Shown in pieces: positions 18,188-27,599 of a DNA stretch of 64,000 nt (position 1 is the stretch's first letter; each line of letters starts with the position of its first letter). Source of the stretch: Staphylococcus sp. NAM3COL9 (GTDB lineage Bacteria > Bacillota > Bacilli > Staphylococcales > Staphylococcaceae); the NCBI RefSeq assembly GCF_001431205.1, contig NZ_LGPC01000016.1:510141-574140 (forward strand), read 5' to 3'. The position numbers were made by a program, and so were the translations under genes. Under the pieces are notes generated by a model. That model saw nothing but the letters and a program-made list of their open reading frames with translations, made no database searches and was not told the origin of the DNA.

Positions 18188-18520
18188 ATGACACCCATTG
18201 TTAAAGCTTATTCAAATGACGAAGACATTGAAATTAATATCAACACATTGAAAGATCAAAAAATTAATGCAAAAGATATTTATGTTCTATCTCATGATGC
18301 TGATCATACAGAACGCATCGTGAGAAATACAGAAGTCTCAGGTATTGATTACAATCGTTCCGATGTTGGCGAAAACGAACAAAATCAAGGTGATCAACTA
18401 AGAGATAAGTTACAAATTCTTGGCGTTTCTGAAAGTGATGCTCAAGATTACGAAGAACTTATGGATCAAGGTAATGTGCTACTCATTGTTACAGATCAAC
18501 GCGCAGCAAACGTACTCTAA
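18188..18520 (+). CDS. General stress protein, YflT/GsiB-neighbour type
   Basis: This small acidic protein (110 residues) is of the YflT heat-induced stress family (PIVKAYSNDEDIEININTLK near the start, YVLSHDADHTERIVRNT, and an acidic C-terminal half ending VLLIVTDQRA). ATG 18188 was chosen over ATG 18182 because AAAGGAG at 18174-18180 is too close to the earlier codon. The molecular role of the family is unknown; induction by general stress is established for the Bacillus homologue. Confidence 0.82.
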   Translation: MTPIVKAYSNDEDIEININTLKDQKINAKDIYVLSHDADHTERIVRNTEVSGIDYNRSDVGENEQNQGDQLRDKLQILGVSESDAQDYEELMDQGNVLLIVTDQRAANVL

Positions 18521-18540
18521 ATTTAAAAGTTAGCTAAACC

Positions 18541-18581
18541 AACGTACCCCGCATGCTTTTAATTAGGATGCGGGGTACGTT
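18541..18581. terminator. Bidirectional terminator
   Basis: A perfect 14-bp stem AACGTACCCCGCAT/ATGCGGGGTACGTT with a 13-base loop lies between the stress gene and the convergent 66-residue gene. Confidence 0.85.
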
Positions 18582-18601
18582 ATATCTTTTATACGTACTT
18601 A

Positions 18602-18802
18602 TTATAATTGATTAAAGTTATTTTCTTGAAGATCTGTAATTTTAGCAATTTCTACTTTTTGGTCTTTAGGCTCCAATACATGTAAATACTGTTCATCATC
18701 GTTATCTTCAATTTTCTTTACAGTAATGCGATCATGTTCTATAGTTTCGATAATTATTTCTGAATGCTTATTTAACGCTTCTTTAATATGTTGCTTATCC
18801 AT
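18602..18802 (-). CDS. Small hypothetical protein, 66 residues
   Basis: AAGGAGG sits 7 bases before the ATG, and the frame is bordered by a terminator, so it looks real. The product is charged (many E, D, K), starts MDKQHIKEALNKHSEIIIET and carries no membrane segment or known motif. It may be a small cytosolic beta/alpha protein. Nothing in the context fixes its role. Confidence 0.7.
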   Translation of the reverse strand: MDKQHIKEALNKHSEIIIETIEHDRITVKKIEDNDDEQYLHVLEPKDQKVEIAKITDLQENNFNQL

Positions 18803-18896
18803 GTTACAACCTCCTTAAGTAAAAGCTAATGATATTTCGAACCTCTTCACCTTCTACCCTTAAGCTGTTTTTCAAATCAAAGCAAACATAATAATT

Positions 18897-19068
18897 AAAC
18901 CTGAGACATGAATACATGTTTCAATATAATTCTTTATTTGGCAGTGGCTGACTGAATTGAAAATGCACTTATACCAATTTTTTAATGAACTACTACTTCA
19001 TTTATGAAGATAAGTAGTCCTTATCGAAGAGCTTCAGCTCTTGTATTCCATTTTAAGTCAGCCTTGCC
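18897..19068 (+). repeat. Structured intergenic repeat, copy A
   Basis: The core is 129 bases (18940-19068), opening GGCAGTGGCTGACT and closing AGTCAGCCTTGCC, which pair as an outer stem. It holds two inner hairpins: ACTACT...AGTAGT with CTTCAT/ATGAAG (18989-19018) and AAGAGC-TTCA-GCTCTT (19027-19042). Homology to copy B (61699-61827, same length, about 90% identical) extends upstream through a small hairpin at 18897-18925. See copy B for the substitutions that keep the pairing. Confidence 0.75.
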
Positions 19069-19085
19069 GAGGTTATCAATTTTTA

Positions 19086-20108
19086 TTAACTTAATATTAC
19101 CTCTACTAATTCTTCTGCAGTAGCTTTACCGAAATAGTATGTGATATCTATATCGTTTAAAGCTTTTAATAAATCCTCTTTGACTACACGTACGCCTTTG
19201 AGTTGATCTTCAACGTCTTTAATGTCGCCTTGTCCAAAGAAATCTCCATAAATACGACATGCTGCAATACGTCCTTGCTCTACAGAAAGAGAAATATCAA
19301 TCGTACCTACTGCTAATCTTGCGTCTCTATTATATTCGTAGCGTGGTGAACCACCAAAATTCCATTCCCAATTTTTATATTTTGACGCTAGCATTTCATC
19401 AACAGCTTCCCAATCAGCTTCAGTTAATTCATAACGTTTAGCATCATTCATATCATCAATGCCTAAAATCTCTTTAACCATCAGATCTTTAAATTCATGG
19501 ATTGTTATATTTTGATATTCTGGTGCCAAATATTCACGAATATTACCTACACGGGATCTTACAGATTTAATACCTTTAGCTTCTATCTTTTTACGATTCG
19601 GTTTCAATACTTTAACCATAGGTTCATAATCTACATCCAACAATAAAGAATAGCCGCCATAAATACGTTCCTTAATCAAAGTCATTGCTGCACCAGATAC
19701 TTTTTTATCGTGAATGGCTAAATCATTACGTCCACTTTGCACAACTTCAGTCGCACCAAGTTGATGTAAAGCATGTATACCAGGTTCGTAAAAGCGTTTG
19801 AAATTACCATAAATTGTATCGTCTTTTTCTAAAATACAACACATATTCACTGCACCACGGTCTACATAAACTGCACCACCACCTGTATCCCGACGAACGA
19901 CTTGGATACCATGTTCATCTAAATAATCTTGGTTAATTTCTACGGCTGTATTTTGAAAACGACCTATCTCCACTTTTGGATCACAGTAATATGGAAATAA
20001 GATATCCTCATTTAAAAATATATTTTGACTAACGTGAATTTGCATCGCTAAAGCAACTGCACCATCTGTTATGTATTCGCCATTGCGAATCGGTTCAATT
20101 AAATACAT
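19086..20108 (-). CDS. lplA2: Lipoate-protein ligase LplA2 of the SirTM operon
   Basis: It attaches lipoate to the GcvH-like protein encoded in the same operon. The 340-residue protein carries the BPL/LplA fold motifs: VVRRDTGGGAVYVDRGAVNM (residues about 70-89), GRNDLAIHDKKVSGAA (catalytic Lys) and YGGYSLLLDVDYEPM. The C-terminal accessory domain is present. It is the last gene of the operon, 9 bases after sirTM. In S. aureus and Streptococcus pyogenes the orthologue makes GcvH-L a substrate for ADP-ribosylation. Confidence 0.92.
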   Translation of the reverse strand: MYLIEPIRNGEYITDGAVALAMQIHVSQNIFLNEDILFPYYCDPKVEIGRFQNTAVEINQDYLDEHGIQVVRRDTGGGAVYVDRGAVNMCCILEKDDTIYGNFKRFYEPGIHALHQLGATEVVQSGRNDLAIHDKKVSGAAMTLIKERIYGGYSLLLDVDYEPMVKVLKPNRKKIEAKGIKSVRSRVGNIREYLAPEYQNITIHEFKDLMVKEILGIDDMNDAKRYELTEADWEAVDEMLASKYKNWEWNFGGSPRYEYNRDARLAVGTIDISLSVEQGRIAACRIYGDFFGQGDIKDVEDQLKGVRVVKEDLLKALNDIDITYYFGKATAEELVEVILS

Positions 20109-20117
20109 ATTGTTCTC

Positions 20118-21002
20118 CTATATAGTTAATTTTTTGTTGGCCTCAATCATGAGTGTGGAAATATCTTCGGTTAGATGTATTGTTCTATCACGAATATTTT
20201 CTGGAATACGATATGCTTTCTTATTCATTGTCATAAATAAGGCATTTGGATTATGGCGTGTCATGCGTTGAAAAGGTTGTTTCACATATTGTGGTGTCGT
20301 ATAACCGATACCTATTTCTAGATATAATACTTTATCTTCTTTATGTGCATCAAGGAACTGATTATAACGAGATAACTGCGCATGAAAATCAGCATCCTCT
20401 ACCATACCCACTTGTGCTTTTCGTTTATTGATTTCCATCGGTGCATCACATTCAGGACAATGCGGCAAGCGTTCTCGTGGCACTTCCATATTTTCTTGTT
20501 CTGCAATCATTTGACGTATTGCAGCATCATCACGATAAGTCTGCGCATGACAATGTTGACTACATTGCCATAAGATATACTCTCCTTGAATATGAAAAAC
20601 TTTATCAAAATCGAAACCTGCCACTGCAAATGCATTGTCTGCATTCGTAGTGATGATATGATAGTCTTTATTACTTAAAATTTGATTAAGCGCACTATAA
20701 GATGCGCCTACAGGTTGGTCTAAATAATTCAGTGCAACAAATCGGCTTTGAAAAGCCCAATATTCTTGCCAACTTTCGAATGTATGAAGACTTGCTTGTA
20801 ACATGTCAAAGAACCCGTATTTTTTAATAAAATCCGGGAAATTTTGCGTGAAACGTTCACCTATATACGTAAAACCGTCTGATGCTGACATTCCGGCGCC
20901 TATCCCAACCACAACTGCATCTGCTTCATTTAAAGCATCTGCTAATATATCCGATTGTCGACCATAACTTGTAGTTAATACATCCCATATTGATTCAGTC
21001 AT
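20118..21002 (-). CDS. sirTM: SirTM, class M sirtuin protein ADP-ribosyltransferase
   Basis: SirTM transfers ADP-ribose from NAD to lipoylated GcvH-L. The 294-residue protein has the sirtuin start [18 protein letters not shown] (residues 31-48), NADN and [13 protein letters not shown] in the core. Four zinc-ligand candidates follow as CSQHC and CPEC (about residues 141-182). It overlaps the macrodomain gene by 8 bases, which fits coupled synthesis of the writer and eraser. Unlike deacetylase sirtuins, class M members are established transferases. Confidence 0.92.
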   Translation of the reverse strand: MTESIWDVLTTSYGRQSDILADALNEADAVVVGIGAGMSASDGFTYIGERFTQNFPDFIKKYGFFDMLQASLHTFESWQEYWAFQSRFVALNYLDQPVGASYSALNQILSNKDYHIITTNADNAFAVAGFDFDKVFHIQGEYILWQCSQHCHAQTYRDDAAIRQMIAEQENMEVPRERLPHCPECDAPMEINKRKAQVGMVEDADFHAQLSRYNQFLDAHKEDKVLYLEIGIGYTTPQYVKQPFQRMTRHNPNALFMTMNKKAYRIPENIRDRTIHLTEDISTLMIEANKKLTI

Positions 21003-21780
21003 AATGTTTCAGTCCTTCCTTATATAATGCAGCATCTTTATCAGTAAACACATTGAAAATCACACTGATATCCGAATGATGTTCTTGTTTATAATGCATT
21101 ACAGTCGAAATTGCTATATGTGTAGCCTCATCTTGAGGGAAACCAAATACGCCTGTTGAAATACAACAAAAAGCAATACTTGATAAGTTTTGCTGGTCCG
21201 CAAGTTCGAGACAACTTCGGTACGAGCGCGCAAGTAATTCACGGTTCATTTGTGACACTGGTGTCTTACGAATTTGTGGACCCACTGTATGAATGACGTA
21301 TTGAGCAGGTAAATTATAACCAGGTGTGATTTTTGCTTTACCAACACCTTCCGGTCTACCTTGTTTATCTATTAAATCTGCACAAGCTAAACGCAACTGA
21401 ACACCTGCCTTAGTATGGATGACATTATCAATACAATTATGATTCGGCTCAAAACAGCCTAACAGCTTACTGTTAGCCGCATTTACAATAGCATCTACTT
21501 CAAGCTTCGTTATATCACCTTGCCATAAATATATATCGTCATTGAGAAATGGCGTTAATGATGTTAGCGACGTAAGTTGTGGCGCATTGTAATTTTTTAA
21601 AAGTGCATCCTGCACTTCAATAAAATCTTCTGCAATAGGCGTTGCTTTTCTTATATTTACTAACCCTCGAAACATTTCGAAACGTCCTTTTTCCGTATCA
21701 GGTAAGTCTAAACTGACATCATCATGTGTTTCTTGCCATAAATACCCAATTAAATACGACAAACGTTCTGGTTGTTGCAT
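20995..21780 (-). CDS. Macrodomain ADP-ribosyl hydrolase of the SirTM operon
   Basis: It removes ADP-ribose from GcvH-L. The 261-residue protein has an N-terminal helical extension, then a MacroD-type macrodomain from about residue 85: [42 protein letters not shown], and the phosphate loop [14 protein letters not shown]. The order macro-sirTM-lplA2 is the one described for staphylococcal and streptococcal operons. The stop of the preceding gcvH-L lies 3 bases upstream. Confidence 0.92.
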   Translation of the reverse strand: MQQPERLSYLIGYLWQETHDDVSLDLPDTEKGRFEMFRGLVNIRKATPIAEDFIEVQDALLKNYNAPQLTSLTSLTPFLNDDIYLWQGDITKLEVDAIVNAANSKLLGCFEPNHNCIDNVIHTKAGVQLRLACADLIDKQGRPEGVGKAKITPGYNLPAQYVIHTVGPQIRKTPVSQMNRELLARSYRSCLELADQQNLSSIAFCCISTGVFGFPQDEATHIAISTVMHYKQEHHSDISVIFNVFTDKDAALYKEGLKHYD

Positions 21781-21783
21781 AAT

Positions 21784-22116
21784 TTATGCCTCAGGAAGTG
21801 CATTAAATGCTGCTTCGTCAACATTTTCTAATTTAACCAACCAATTTTCTTCAGTTTTTTCAGAATTTAAAAGAGTTGGTTCATCTTCTGCTTTTGTATT
21901 ACGTGCAACAATTTTACCTGCTAATGGTGATTGAACGTCTAATACTGTTTTAGATGCTTCAATACTAACGATTTCGTCGTCGACTTTAATATCGTCGCCA
22001 CCCATAAATTCAACATAACCTACTGTTCCTACATCATCTTGTAATTCAGGTGTCATACTGTATACATACTGTTCTCCAACTTTTTCTATCCATAAATAAT
22101 TAGCTAATTTTTTCAT
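21784..22116 (-). CDS. gcvH-L: GcvH-like lipoyl carrier (GcvH-L)
   Basis: This lipoyl-domain protein is the target of both LplA2 and SirTM. I place the start at ATG 22116, about 9 bases after GGAAGGA, rather than the in-frame TTG at 22137, giving 110 residues. The lipoylation site is Lys56 in [17 protein letters not shown]. It differs from the true glycine-cleavage H protein by context and by its shorter acidic C-terminus. No gcvT or gcvP is nearby, consistent with a separate redox-related role. Confidence 0.9.
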   Translation of the reverse strand: MKKLANYLWIEKVGEQYVYSMTPELQDDVGTVGYVEFMGGDDIKVDDEIVSIEASKTVLDVQSPLAGKIVARNTKAEDEPTLLNSEKTEENWLVKLENVDEAAFNALPEA

Positions 22117-22141
22117 AAAACATCTTCCTTCCTTCAACTTG

Positions 22142-23146
22142 TTATAAATATATTTGCGCGAGTAATTCGATTGTACGACAGCGTTGTTCTATATCTGGAA
22201 TCAAAGGTACAACCATCACTTCGTCTGCATTAAATGTTTGGATCATTGTGTCTATCTGTTTTTTTGCACTTTCTTTTGTACCTACAATTATACGAGCACG
22301 GCTTTGAGTAATCAAACGTTCATCTCTTTCAGAACGTTGATACGATTGTGCAGTTTCGATAGAAGGTAAATGCTCAAATTCGGCAAATTGTTGTTTTCCT
22401 AATAGCCAAACGTCTAACGCTTGCGCCAGTGCTTCTGCTTCTGATGCTGTATCAGCAACTGCAACAAATGTAGTGAGCATAACAGTGGATTTCATATTTA
22501 ATTTCGTAGGTTTAAAGGCAGCTCTATAAGCTTGCACACTGATTTCAGCTTTTTTAATTGTCTTTTCGTTAGGTAATAAAAAAGTTCCCAGTGTGTACCC
22601 CATGCCTTGACGACCTGCCATTTGCGCAGATGATACACTCGTACTTAACAGCCACATTTGAGGCATGGTCGTAACACGAGGTTGTGCAAATACTTGTTTA
22701 AAACGTTGCTCTGATTCATGCTCGGTTAGATAATGTCGCACATCCGTAATAGACTGCTCGTAGTCTAAGTAATGTGTTTTCGTTTCATTCATAACTTGTT
22801 TTACACTTGGTGTACCTGAATTATTACCTATACCTAAGTCTACACGACCAGGGTAAAATGCTTCTAATAATCGAAAATTTTCAGCCACTTTAAACGGGCT
22901 GTAATGCGGTAACATCACTCCACCTGAGCCAAGTCGGATTTGCTTCGTCTTTGCCAGTAATTGCATCATCAATAATTCTGGACTACTACATGCAAATGCT
23001 GGTACATTATGATGTTCTGTCATCCAAAAGCGCTTATAACCAAGATTGTCTGCTAATTGTGCTAAGCGTACTGTATCTTGTAAGGCATCTTGTGCTGACT
23101 TGCCTTCATCAATAACAGTATAGTCTAAAATATTCAATTGAACCAC
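22142..23146 (-). CDS. Luciferase-like flavin-dependent monooxygenase
   Basis: This LLM-class oxidoreductase has a TIM-barrel fold ([21 protein letters not shown], then [23 protein letters not shown] and [10 protein letters not shown]). GTG 23146 was chosen because GGAGGTGG lies 9 bases before it, and the upstream TTG frame would put that ribosome site inside the gene. This gives 334 residues. It is the first gene of the SirTM operon, and luciferase-like monooxygenases accompany this operon in other Firmicutes. The substrate is unknown. Confidence 0.85.
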   Translation of the reverse strand: MVQLNILDYTVIDEGKSAQDALQDTVRLAQLADNLGYKRFWMTEHHNVPAFACSSPELLMMQLLAKTKQIRLGSGGVMLPHYSPFKVAENFRLLEAFYPGRVDLGIGNNSGTPSVKQVMNETKTHYLDYEQSITDVRHYLTEHESEQRFKQVFAQPRVTTMPQMWLLSTSVSSAQMAGRQGMGYTLGTFLLPNEKTIKKAEISVQAYRAAFKPTKLNMKSTVMLTTFVAVADTASEAEALAQALDVWLLGKQQFAEFEHLPSIETAQSYQRSERDERLITQSRARIIVGTKESAKKQIDTMIQTFNADEVMVVPLIPDIEQRCRTIELLAQIYL

Positions 23147-23251
23147 GTTCGTTACCACCTCCGCCAATACTGACCTGATATACTTTTCAGGACTTATAAT
23201 GTAAGCACTTTCGTTTGAGTGTATATCATATCTCAGTTATGCTAAATTCCA

Positions 23252-23269
23252 TGTACAAAGCTTTGTACA
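23252..23269. promoter_or_regulatory. 18-bp perfect palindrome between SirTM operon and OYE gene
   Basis: TGTACAAAGCTTTGTACA is a perfect palindrome, roughly midway between the divergent starts at 23146 and 23449. It is the best candidate operator for joint control of the two units. The cognate regulator is not encoded next to it. Confidence 0.6.
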
Positions 23270-23448
23270 CGCTACTTTAAAGCATGTTTCCCTTTTTAAA
23301 TTACCCTCATTCTCTAGGATAACTGATATAGAAAAATTTTGTTATATTTTGCTTGAAAAAATCACCTTATTTTTTATTTAATTGACCACTATATCCTATT
23401 AGTGTTAATTTGAAATTACATATTACAACGAAGATAGAGGTTATAGTT

Positions 23449-24669
23449 ATGAAAACTCATTATCAAGCATTATTCGAACCATTATCATTACCCAATGGCG
23501 TCGTCTTCAATAACCGTTTTGTGCTATCACCTATGACTACGAATTCCTCAACACAAGAAGGTCATATTACTGAGCAAGACTTACGCTATGCACAACGTCG
23601 GGCACACGCCGCGCCCCTTCAAGTAACAGGTGCAGCCTATATTGAACCTTATGGTCAATTATTTGAATATGGATTTAGCATTAGTGATGACAGTTGTATA
23701 CCTGGGTTAAAAAAATTAGCAACTGCAATGAAAAAAAATGGCAATAAAGCTATTTTACAGCTGACACACGCAGGTCGCTTTTCAAACCAAGCCATATTAA
23801 ATTATGGCCAAGTTTATGGTCCAAGCGCTATGTCCTTAAATTCTCCTGTTCAACATGACGTTCTAGCTATGTCTATAGATAAAATCACCTCTGTAACGCG
23901 TCAATATGCCGAGGCAACATCTCGTGCTATACAAGCTGGTTTTGATGGTGTAGAAGTTTCAGCTGCCCAACGATTACTTATACAAACATTTTTCTCTACT
24001 TTTTCTAATCAACGAACAGGTCAATACGGAAATCAAAGTTTGGAAGATCGTGCACGTATTGGGTTGGAAATACTAGCTGCCGTACAAGATGTCATTGATA
24101 AAGAAGCGCCACCTCAATTTATTTTAGGCTATCGTGCTACGCCTGAGGAAACACGTGGTAGTGATGTCGGTTATACAATTGACGAATTCAACGAACATCT
24201 TGATTGGGTATTAGATACAGCGAATGTACAATATTTAGCAATCGCAAGTTGGGGTCGTCAAATTTATCAAAATAAAGTCCGTTCTGATGGCAAGCACGCA
24301 GGTCAATATGTCAATGCTGTCGTCCATGATTACCTTGATGGTAGAATTCCTGTCATCGCTAGTGGTGGTATTAATTCACCTGAAAGTGCGCTCGATGCCT
24401 TACAACATGCAGATATGGTGGGGATGTCGTCTCCATTTGTGACAGAGCCAGATTTTGTCTTAAAATTACAAGAAAATCGTCCAGATGATATTGATTTACA
24501 TGTAACAATCGACGATATTGATGAACTCGCTATCCCATACGCAGCTTTTAAAGATATCGTTAAAATGATGGACTACGGCGAAGGTTTAAAAAAAGAAACC
24601 CGTGACGAGTTACGTAAACTTGAAACAAACTATGATCAAGTAGACTATAAGGCAATAGAAAAAGATTAA
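23449..24669 (+). CDS. Old Yellow Enzyme-type NADH:flavin oxidoreductase
   Basis: ATG 23449 follows AGAGG at normal spacing; the in-frame TTG at 23410 lacks a site. The 406-residue protein has the OYE barrel: FEPLSLPNGVVFNNRFVLSPM at the start, LQLTHAGRFS, AIQAGFDGVEVSAAQRLL and PVIASGGINSPE. These FMN enzymes reduce activated alkenes, quinones or similar electrophiles. It is divergent from the SirTM operon, with which OYE genes are known to travel, so it belongs functionally to that oxidative-stress set. Confidence 0.88.
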   Translation: MKTHYQALFEPLSLPNGVVFNNRFVLSPMTTNSSTQEGHITEQDLRYAQRRAHAAPLQVTGAAYIEPYGQLFEYGFSISDDSCIPGLKKLATAMKKNGNKAILQLTHAGRFSNQAILNYGQVYGPSAMSLNSPVQHDVLAMSIDKITSVTRQYAEATSRAIQAGFDGVEVSAAQRLLIQTFFSTFSNQRTGQYGNQSLEDRARIGLEILAAVQDVIDKEAPPQFILGYRATPEETRGSDVGYTIDEFNEHLDWVLDTANVQYLAIASWGRQIYQNKVRSDGKHAGQYVNAVVHDYLDGRIPVIASGGINSPESALDALQHADMVGMSSPFVTEPDFVLKLQENRPDDIDLHVTIDDIDELAIPYAAFKDIVKMMDYGEGLKKETRDELRKLETNYDQVDYKAIEKD

Positions 24670-24680
24670 TTTAAGGTGCT

Positions 24681-24722
24681 GACAAACTGAGCAGATGAAA
24701 CAGCTTAGTTTGTCTTTTTTTA
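24681..24722 (+). terminator. Terminator of OYE gene
   Basis: GACAAACTGAGC pairs with GCTTAGTTTGTC, followed by eight T. Confidence 0.85.
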
Positions 24723-24767
24723 TTGAGTGATTATTTTATGAAAATGAATTAATATCTCAAAGTATGT

Positions 24768-24803
24768 AAAAAGCATTGAACCGTAAAATGTCCAATGCTT
24801 TCT
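24768..24803 (-). terminator. Terminator of the decarboxylase gene
   Basis: AAAGCATTG/CAATGCTTT stem with a 14-base loop; on the minus strand it ends in T-rich sequence just after the decarboxylase stop. Confidence 0.65.
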
Positions 24804-24822
24804 TGTTACGTTTTATGTGAAG

Positions 24823-26466
24823 TTAACCATTTTGTTTCGCAAGTGCTTGACCAATCGCGTTTAATTTATGTGGTGCGTCATGTACTGCCATCTTCACTTC
24901 AACTAGGTGCATCATATCTGGTTGTGCTTCGATTTCGAGGAATGCATTTTGTAGCGTTTCACTCGTTGTCACATCGTGCACGATGACTTGATCTTTCCCA
25001 CCGAAGACTGTTGGTAATAATTTATATTCCCACATTTTAATATCGTTGTATGATGCATTTTCTCCATGTATTTTACGTTCAACTGTATAACCATCATTAT
25101 TAATAACAAAAATAATCGGCTTGATTTGCGCTCTAATCATTGATGATATTTCTTGCACTGTTAGTTGTAAGGAACCGTCTCCAATTAATAATAAATTTCT
25201 GCGCTGTGTGTTTGCCATTTGTGTACCAAGTGTCGCTGGTAGAGTATAGCCGATTGAACCCCATAATGGCTGTCCTATAAATTTATTATTACTATATAAT
25301 GCTAAATCATAAGCACCAAAGAAGGATGTACCTTGTTCCGCTAATATCACGTCATCTTGCTTAATAAAATCTTGCATCATCTTGAAGTAAGTTGCTTGAG
25401 ATAAAGGATCTCCATTTAAATCGTATTGGTTTTCTTCAGGACGTTGATATTGAGGGAACGTTACGTCATTAACATAATCAATTGTATTTAAGCCATCCAA
25501 CAAATCGCTTAAAGGAACTTCCATATCTTTCGTTTCATTCATTTTGAAATGACGATGATTAATCATAACGAGATCATCAATATCAAATTGATATGAGTAT
25601 CCTGCAGTTGCTGAATCTGTTAATTTCGCGCCAATGTTTAAAATTGCATCACTTTGATCCACGTAATTTCTAATATTTTCTTCTGCTAATAAGCCATCAT
25701 ATATACCCATGTAATATGCGTTTTCTTCATTAAATGCACCTTTGCCTAATGATAATTGTGCTACAGGAATATGCGTTTGATTCACAAATTGCTCAAGCTT
25801 TTCATGTAAACCAAAACTATTAATCTCGTGTCCTGTAATTATGACTGGTTTATTTGCACTTTGTAACTTTTCTTTAATCATGTTCACATATTTATCAACA
25901 TCCGTCCCCTGATGTTGTGGCATTTCAAACGGTTTATCTACTTCAATTTCTACGCTCGCTACATCAATTGGTAAATGTATATGCACTGGACGTTTTTCAG
26001 TTAGTGCTGCTTCAATTACTCTAGGTATTTCTACTTGGGCATTTTCAGGCGTAAGATACGCTTGTGTCGTTGTAATCGGCTCATACATTTTTCTATAGTC
26101 ATCAAAATTCCCTTCTCCTAAGGTATGATGCACATATTTCCCTGCATTTTCTACTGCTCTTGTAGGTGCACCGGTAATTTGAATAACCGGTACACGTTCA
26201 GCATATGCGCCAGCAATACCGTTAACAGCACTGAGTTCTCCTACACCAAAAGTTGTTACCATTGCGCTCATCCCATTTAAGCGTGCATATCCGTCAGCCG
26301 CATAACTGGCATTTAATTCATTTGTGTTACCAACCCACTCCATATCATCGCGACGAATAATATCATCTAGAAAAGTAAGGTTAAAGTCACCTGGTACACC
26401 AAATACTTTATCGACGCCAATAGCACTGATACAGTCCATTAAATATTGTCCTATACGTTTTTTCAT
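24823..26466 (-). CDS. ipdC: ThDP-dependent 2-oxoacid decarboxylase (indolepyruvate/pyruvate decarboxylase type)
   Basis: This 547-residue enzyme decarboxylates an alpha-keto acid to an aldehyde. The N-terminal domain shows VDKVFGVPGDFNL and the ThDP-activating glutamate region in GNTNELNASYAADGYAR. The C-terminal ThDP motif is GDGSLQLTVQEISS, ending in NNDGYTVE. The HH pair typical of this family is seen in YVHHTLGEG. The substrate could be indolepyruvate, branched-chain keto acids or pyruvate. It follows a ketopantoate-reductase homologue with a 90-base gap, so a shared transcript is possible but not shown. Confidence 0.87.
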   Translation of the reverse strand: MKKRIGQYLMDCISAIGVDKVFGVPGDFNLTFLDDIIRRDDMEWVGNTNELNASYAADGYARLNGMSAMVTTFGVGELSAVNGIAGAYAERVPVIQITGAPTRAVENAGKYVHHTLGEGNFDDYRKMYEPITTTQAYLTPENAQVEIPRVIEAALTEKRPVHIHLPIDVASVEIEVDKPFEMPQHQGTDVDKYVNMIKEKLQSANKPVIITGHEINSFGLHEKLEQFVNQTHIPVAQLSLGKGAFNEENAYYMGIYDGLLAEENIRNYVDQSDAILNIGAKLTDSATAGYSYQFDIDDLVMINHRHFKMNETKDMEVPLSDLLDGLNTIDYVNDVTFPQYQRPEENQYDLNGDPLSQATYFKMMQDFIKQDDVILAEQGTSFFGAYDLALYSNNKFIGQPLWGSIGYTLPATLGTQMANTQRRNLLLIGDGSLQLTVQEISSMIRAQIKPIIFVINNDGYTVERKIHGENASYNDIKMWEYKLLPTVFGGKDQVIVHDVTTSETLQNAFLEIEAQPDMMHLVEVKMAVHDAPHKLNAIGQALAKQNG

Positions 26467-26556
26467 TTATCATTTCCCCTTTTTTATCCATCTCTATTAC
26501 ACTACAAACTTAACTTAGTTGAGATAAAAGGTCAATGATATTGACTTTATTTTAAT

Positions 26557-27492
26557 CTATTTTTTATATGTTAATTCTAACTGATGAATCATATGTGTCA
26601 GCATCTCATTGTTCGGTGTCGCCACACCACAGGCTTTACCGTATGTAACAATTTGTCCGTTTAAATAATCTATTTCTGTTAAACGTCCTTTATATAAATC
26701 TTGATGCATCGATGGATAGTGTAGACCTTGTGAGTCAATTGGATAAGCAGCTTCAATTTTATTAATTAAATTTTCAAAATTGAGTTTCAATCCACGTGCA
26801 TGAGCCACAGCTACAATTTCTTCAATAATAGGAATAACCATTTGTCGTGCTTGTTCATATTGCGAAAATTGATTAATTGTTTTATCTAAAATCGTACATA
26901 ATGGATTCAATACACTGTTCAATGTAGCTTTTGACCATATAGATTCAAATACGTTATCACTGATTGTAGAATTTAATTTTGCATTATTAAAAATTGCATT
27001 AATCGCTTCTGTACGATAGTCTTCCCCACCGTCTGCACGTTGCAGTTCTATTGTTCCTGTACCTTCTAATAGTATTTGTCCAGGGCCTCTTAATCCTGCA
27101 GTCCACATCGTGACCGCTAAAAATATTTGTGATTTCGGTATAAATTTTGCAAAACGTTCTTCATGTCCCAAACCATTCATCATTGTTAATAATGCCGTGG
27201 TATCTTTAATCGCATTGGCTTGATTTAACGCCTCAATCATTGCTTCTGAATCCATCGCTTTTGTTAAAATGATAATCAAGTCATATTGTTCATCGATTTG
27301 TTCTGGCAATTGCGCTTTGATATTAATATTATATGTATCCCTTTCTGTTTGAATATTTAATCCATATTGCTTAATATTCGTAATATGTTCTGTCCAATAA
27401 TCTATTAAAGTTACATCATATCCTGCTTGGGCAATTTGCGTTCCAACACGACCACCCATTGCTCCAGCCCCTGCAATTGCAATTTTAACCAC
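26557..27492 (-). CDS. Ketopantoate reductase-family protein (ApbA/PanE)
   Basis: This 311-residue NADPH-dependent reductase is of the ApbA/PanE family: IAIAGAGAMGGRVGTQIAQAG (Rossmann motif), DLIIILTKAMDSE, and the C-terminal SIWSKATLNSVLNPL with the catalytic lysine. It is one of three family members in the window. The one at 48988, beside panB/panC, is the better candidate for true pantothenate synthesis, so this one may act on another 2-oxoacid. The gene stands between a MarR gene and the decarboxylase. Confidence 0.85.
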   Translation of the reverse strand: MVKIAIAGAGAMGGRVGTQIAQAGYDVTLIDYWTEHITNIKQYGLNIQTERDTYNINIKAQLPEQIDEQYDLIIILTKAMDSEAMIEALNQANAIKDTTALLTMMNGLGHEERFAKFIPKSQIFLAVTMWTAGLRGPGQILLEGTGTIELQRADGGEDYRTEAINAIFNNAKLNSTISDNVFESIWSKATLNSVLNPLCTILDKTINQFSQYEQARQMVIPIIEEIVAVAHARGLKLNFENLINKIEAAYPIDSQGLHYPSMHQDLYKGRLTEIDYLNGQIVTYGKACGVATPNNEMLTHMIHQLELTYKK

Positions 27493-27599
27493 ATAATCAT
27501 CCTCTTCTTTATTTCATAATAATAAATCAAAATGATCATTACACCATTTGTAGTTAGAAAATCCTTAGTTTTTAAATGGCATAAAGTTATTTTAATAAT

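Noticed and set aside
24823..27492. Operon of the ketopantoate-reductase homologue with the ThDP decarboxylase
   Set aside because: A 90-base gap and no shared pathway are visible; co-transcription is possible but unsupported, so they are listed separately.
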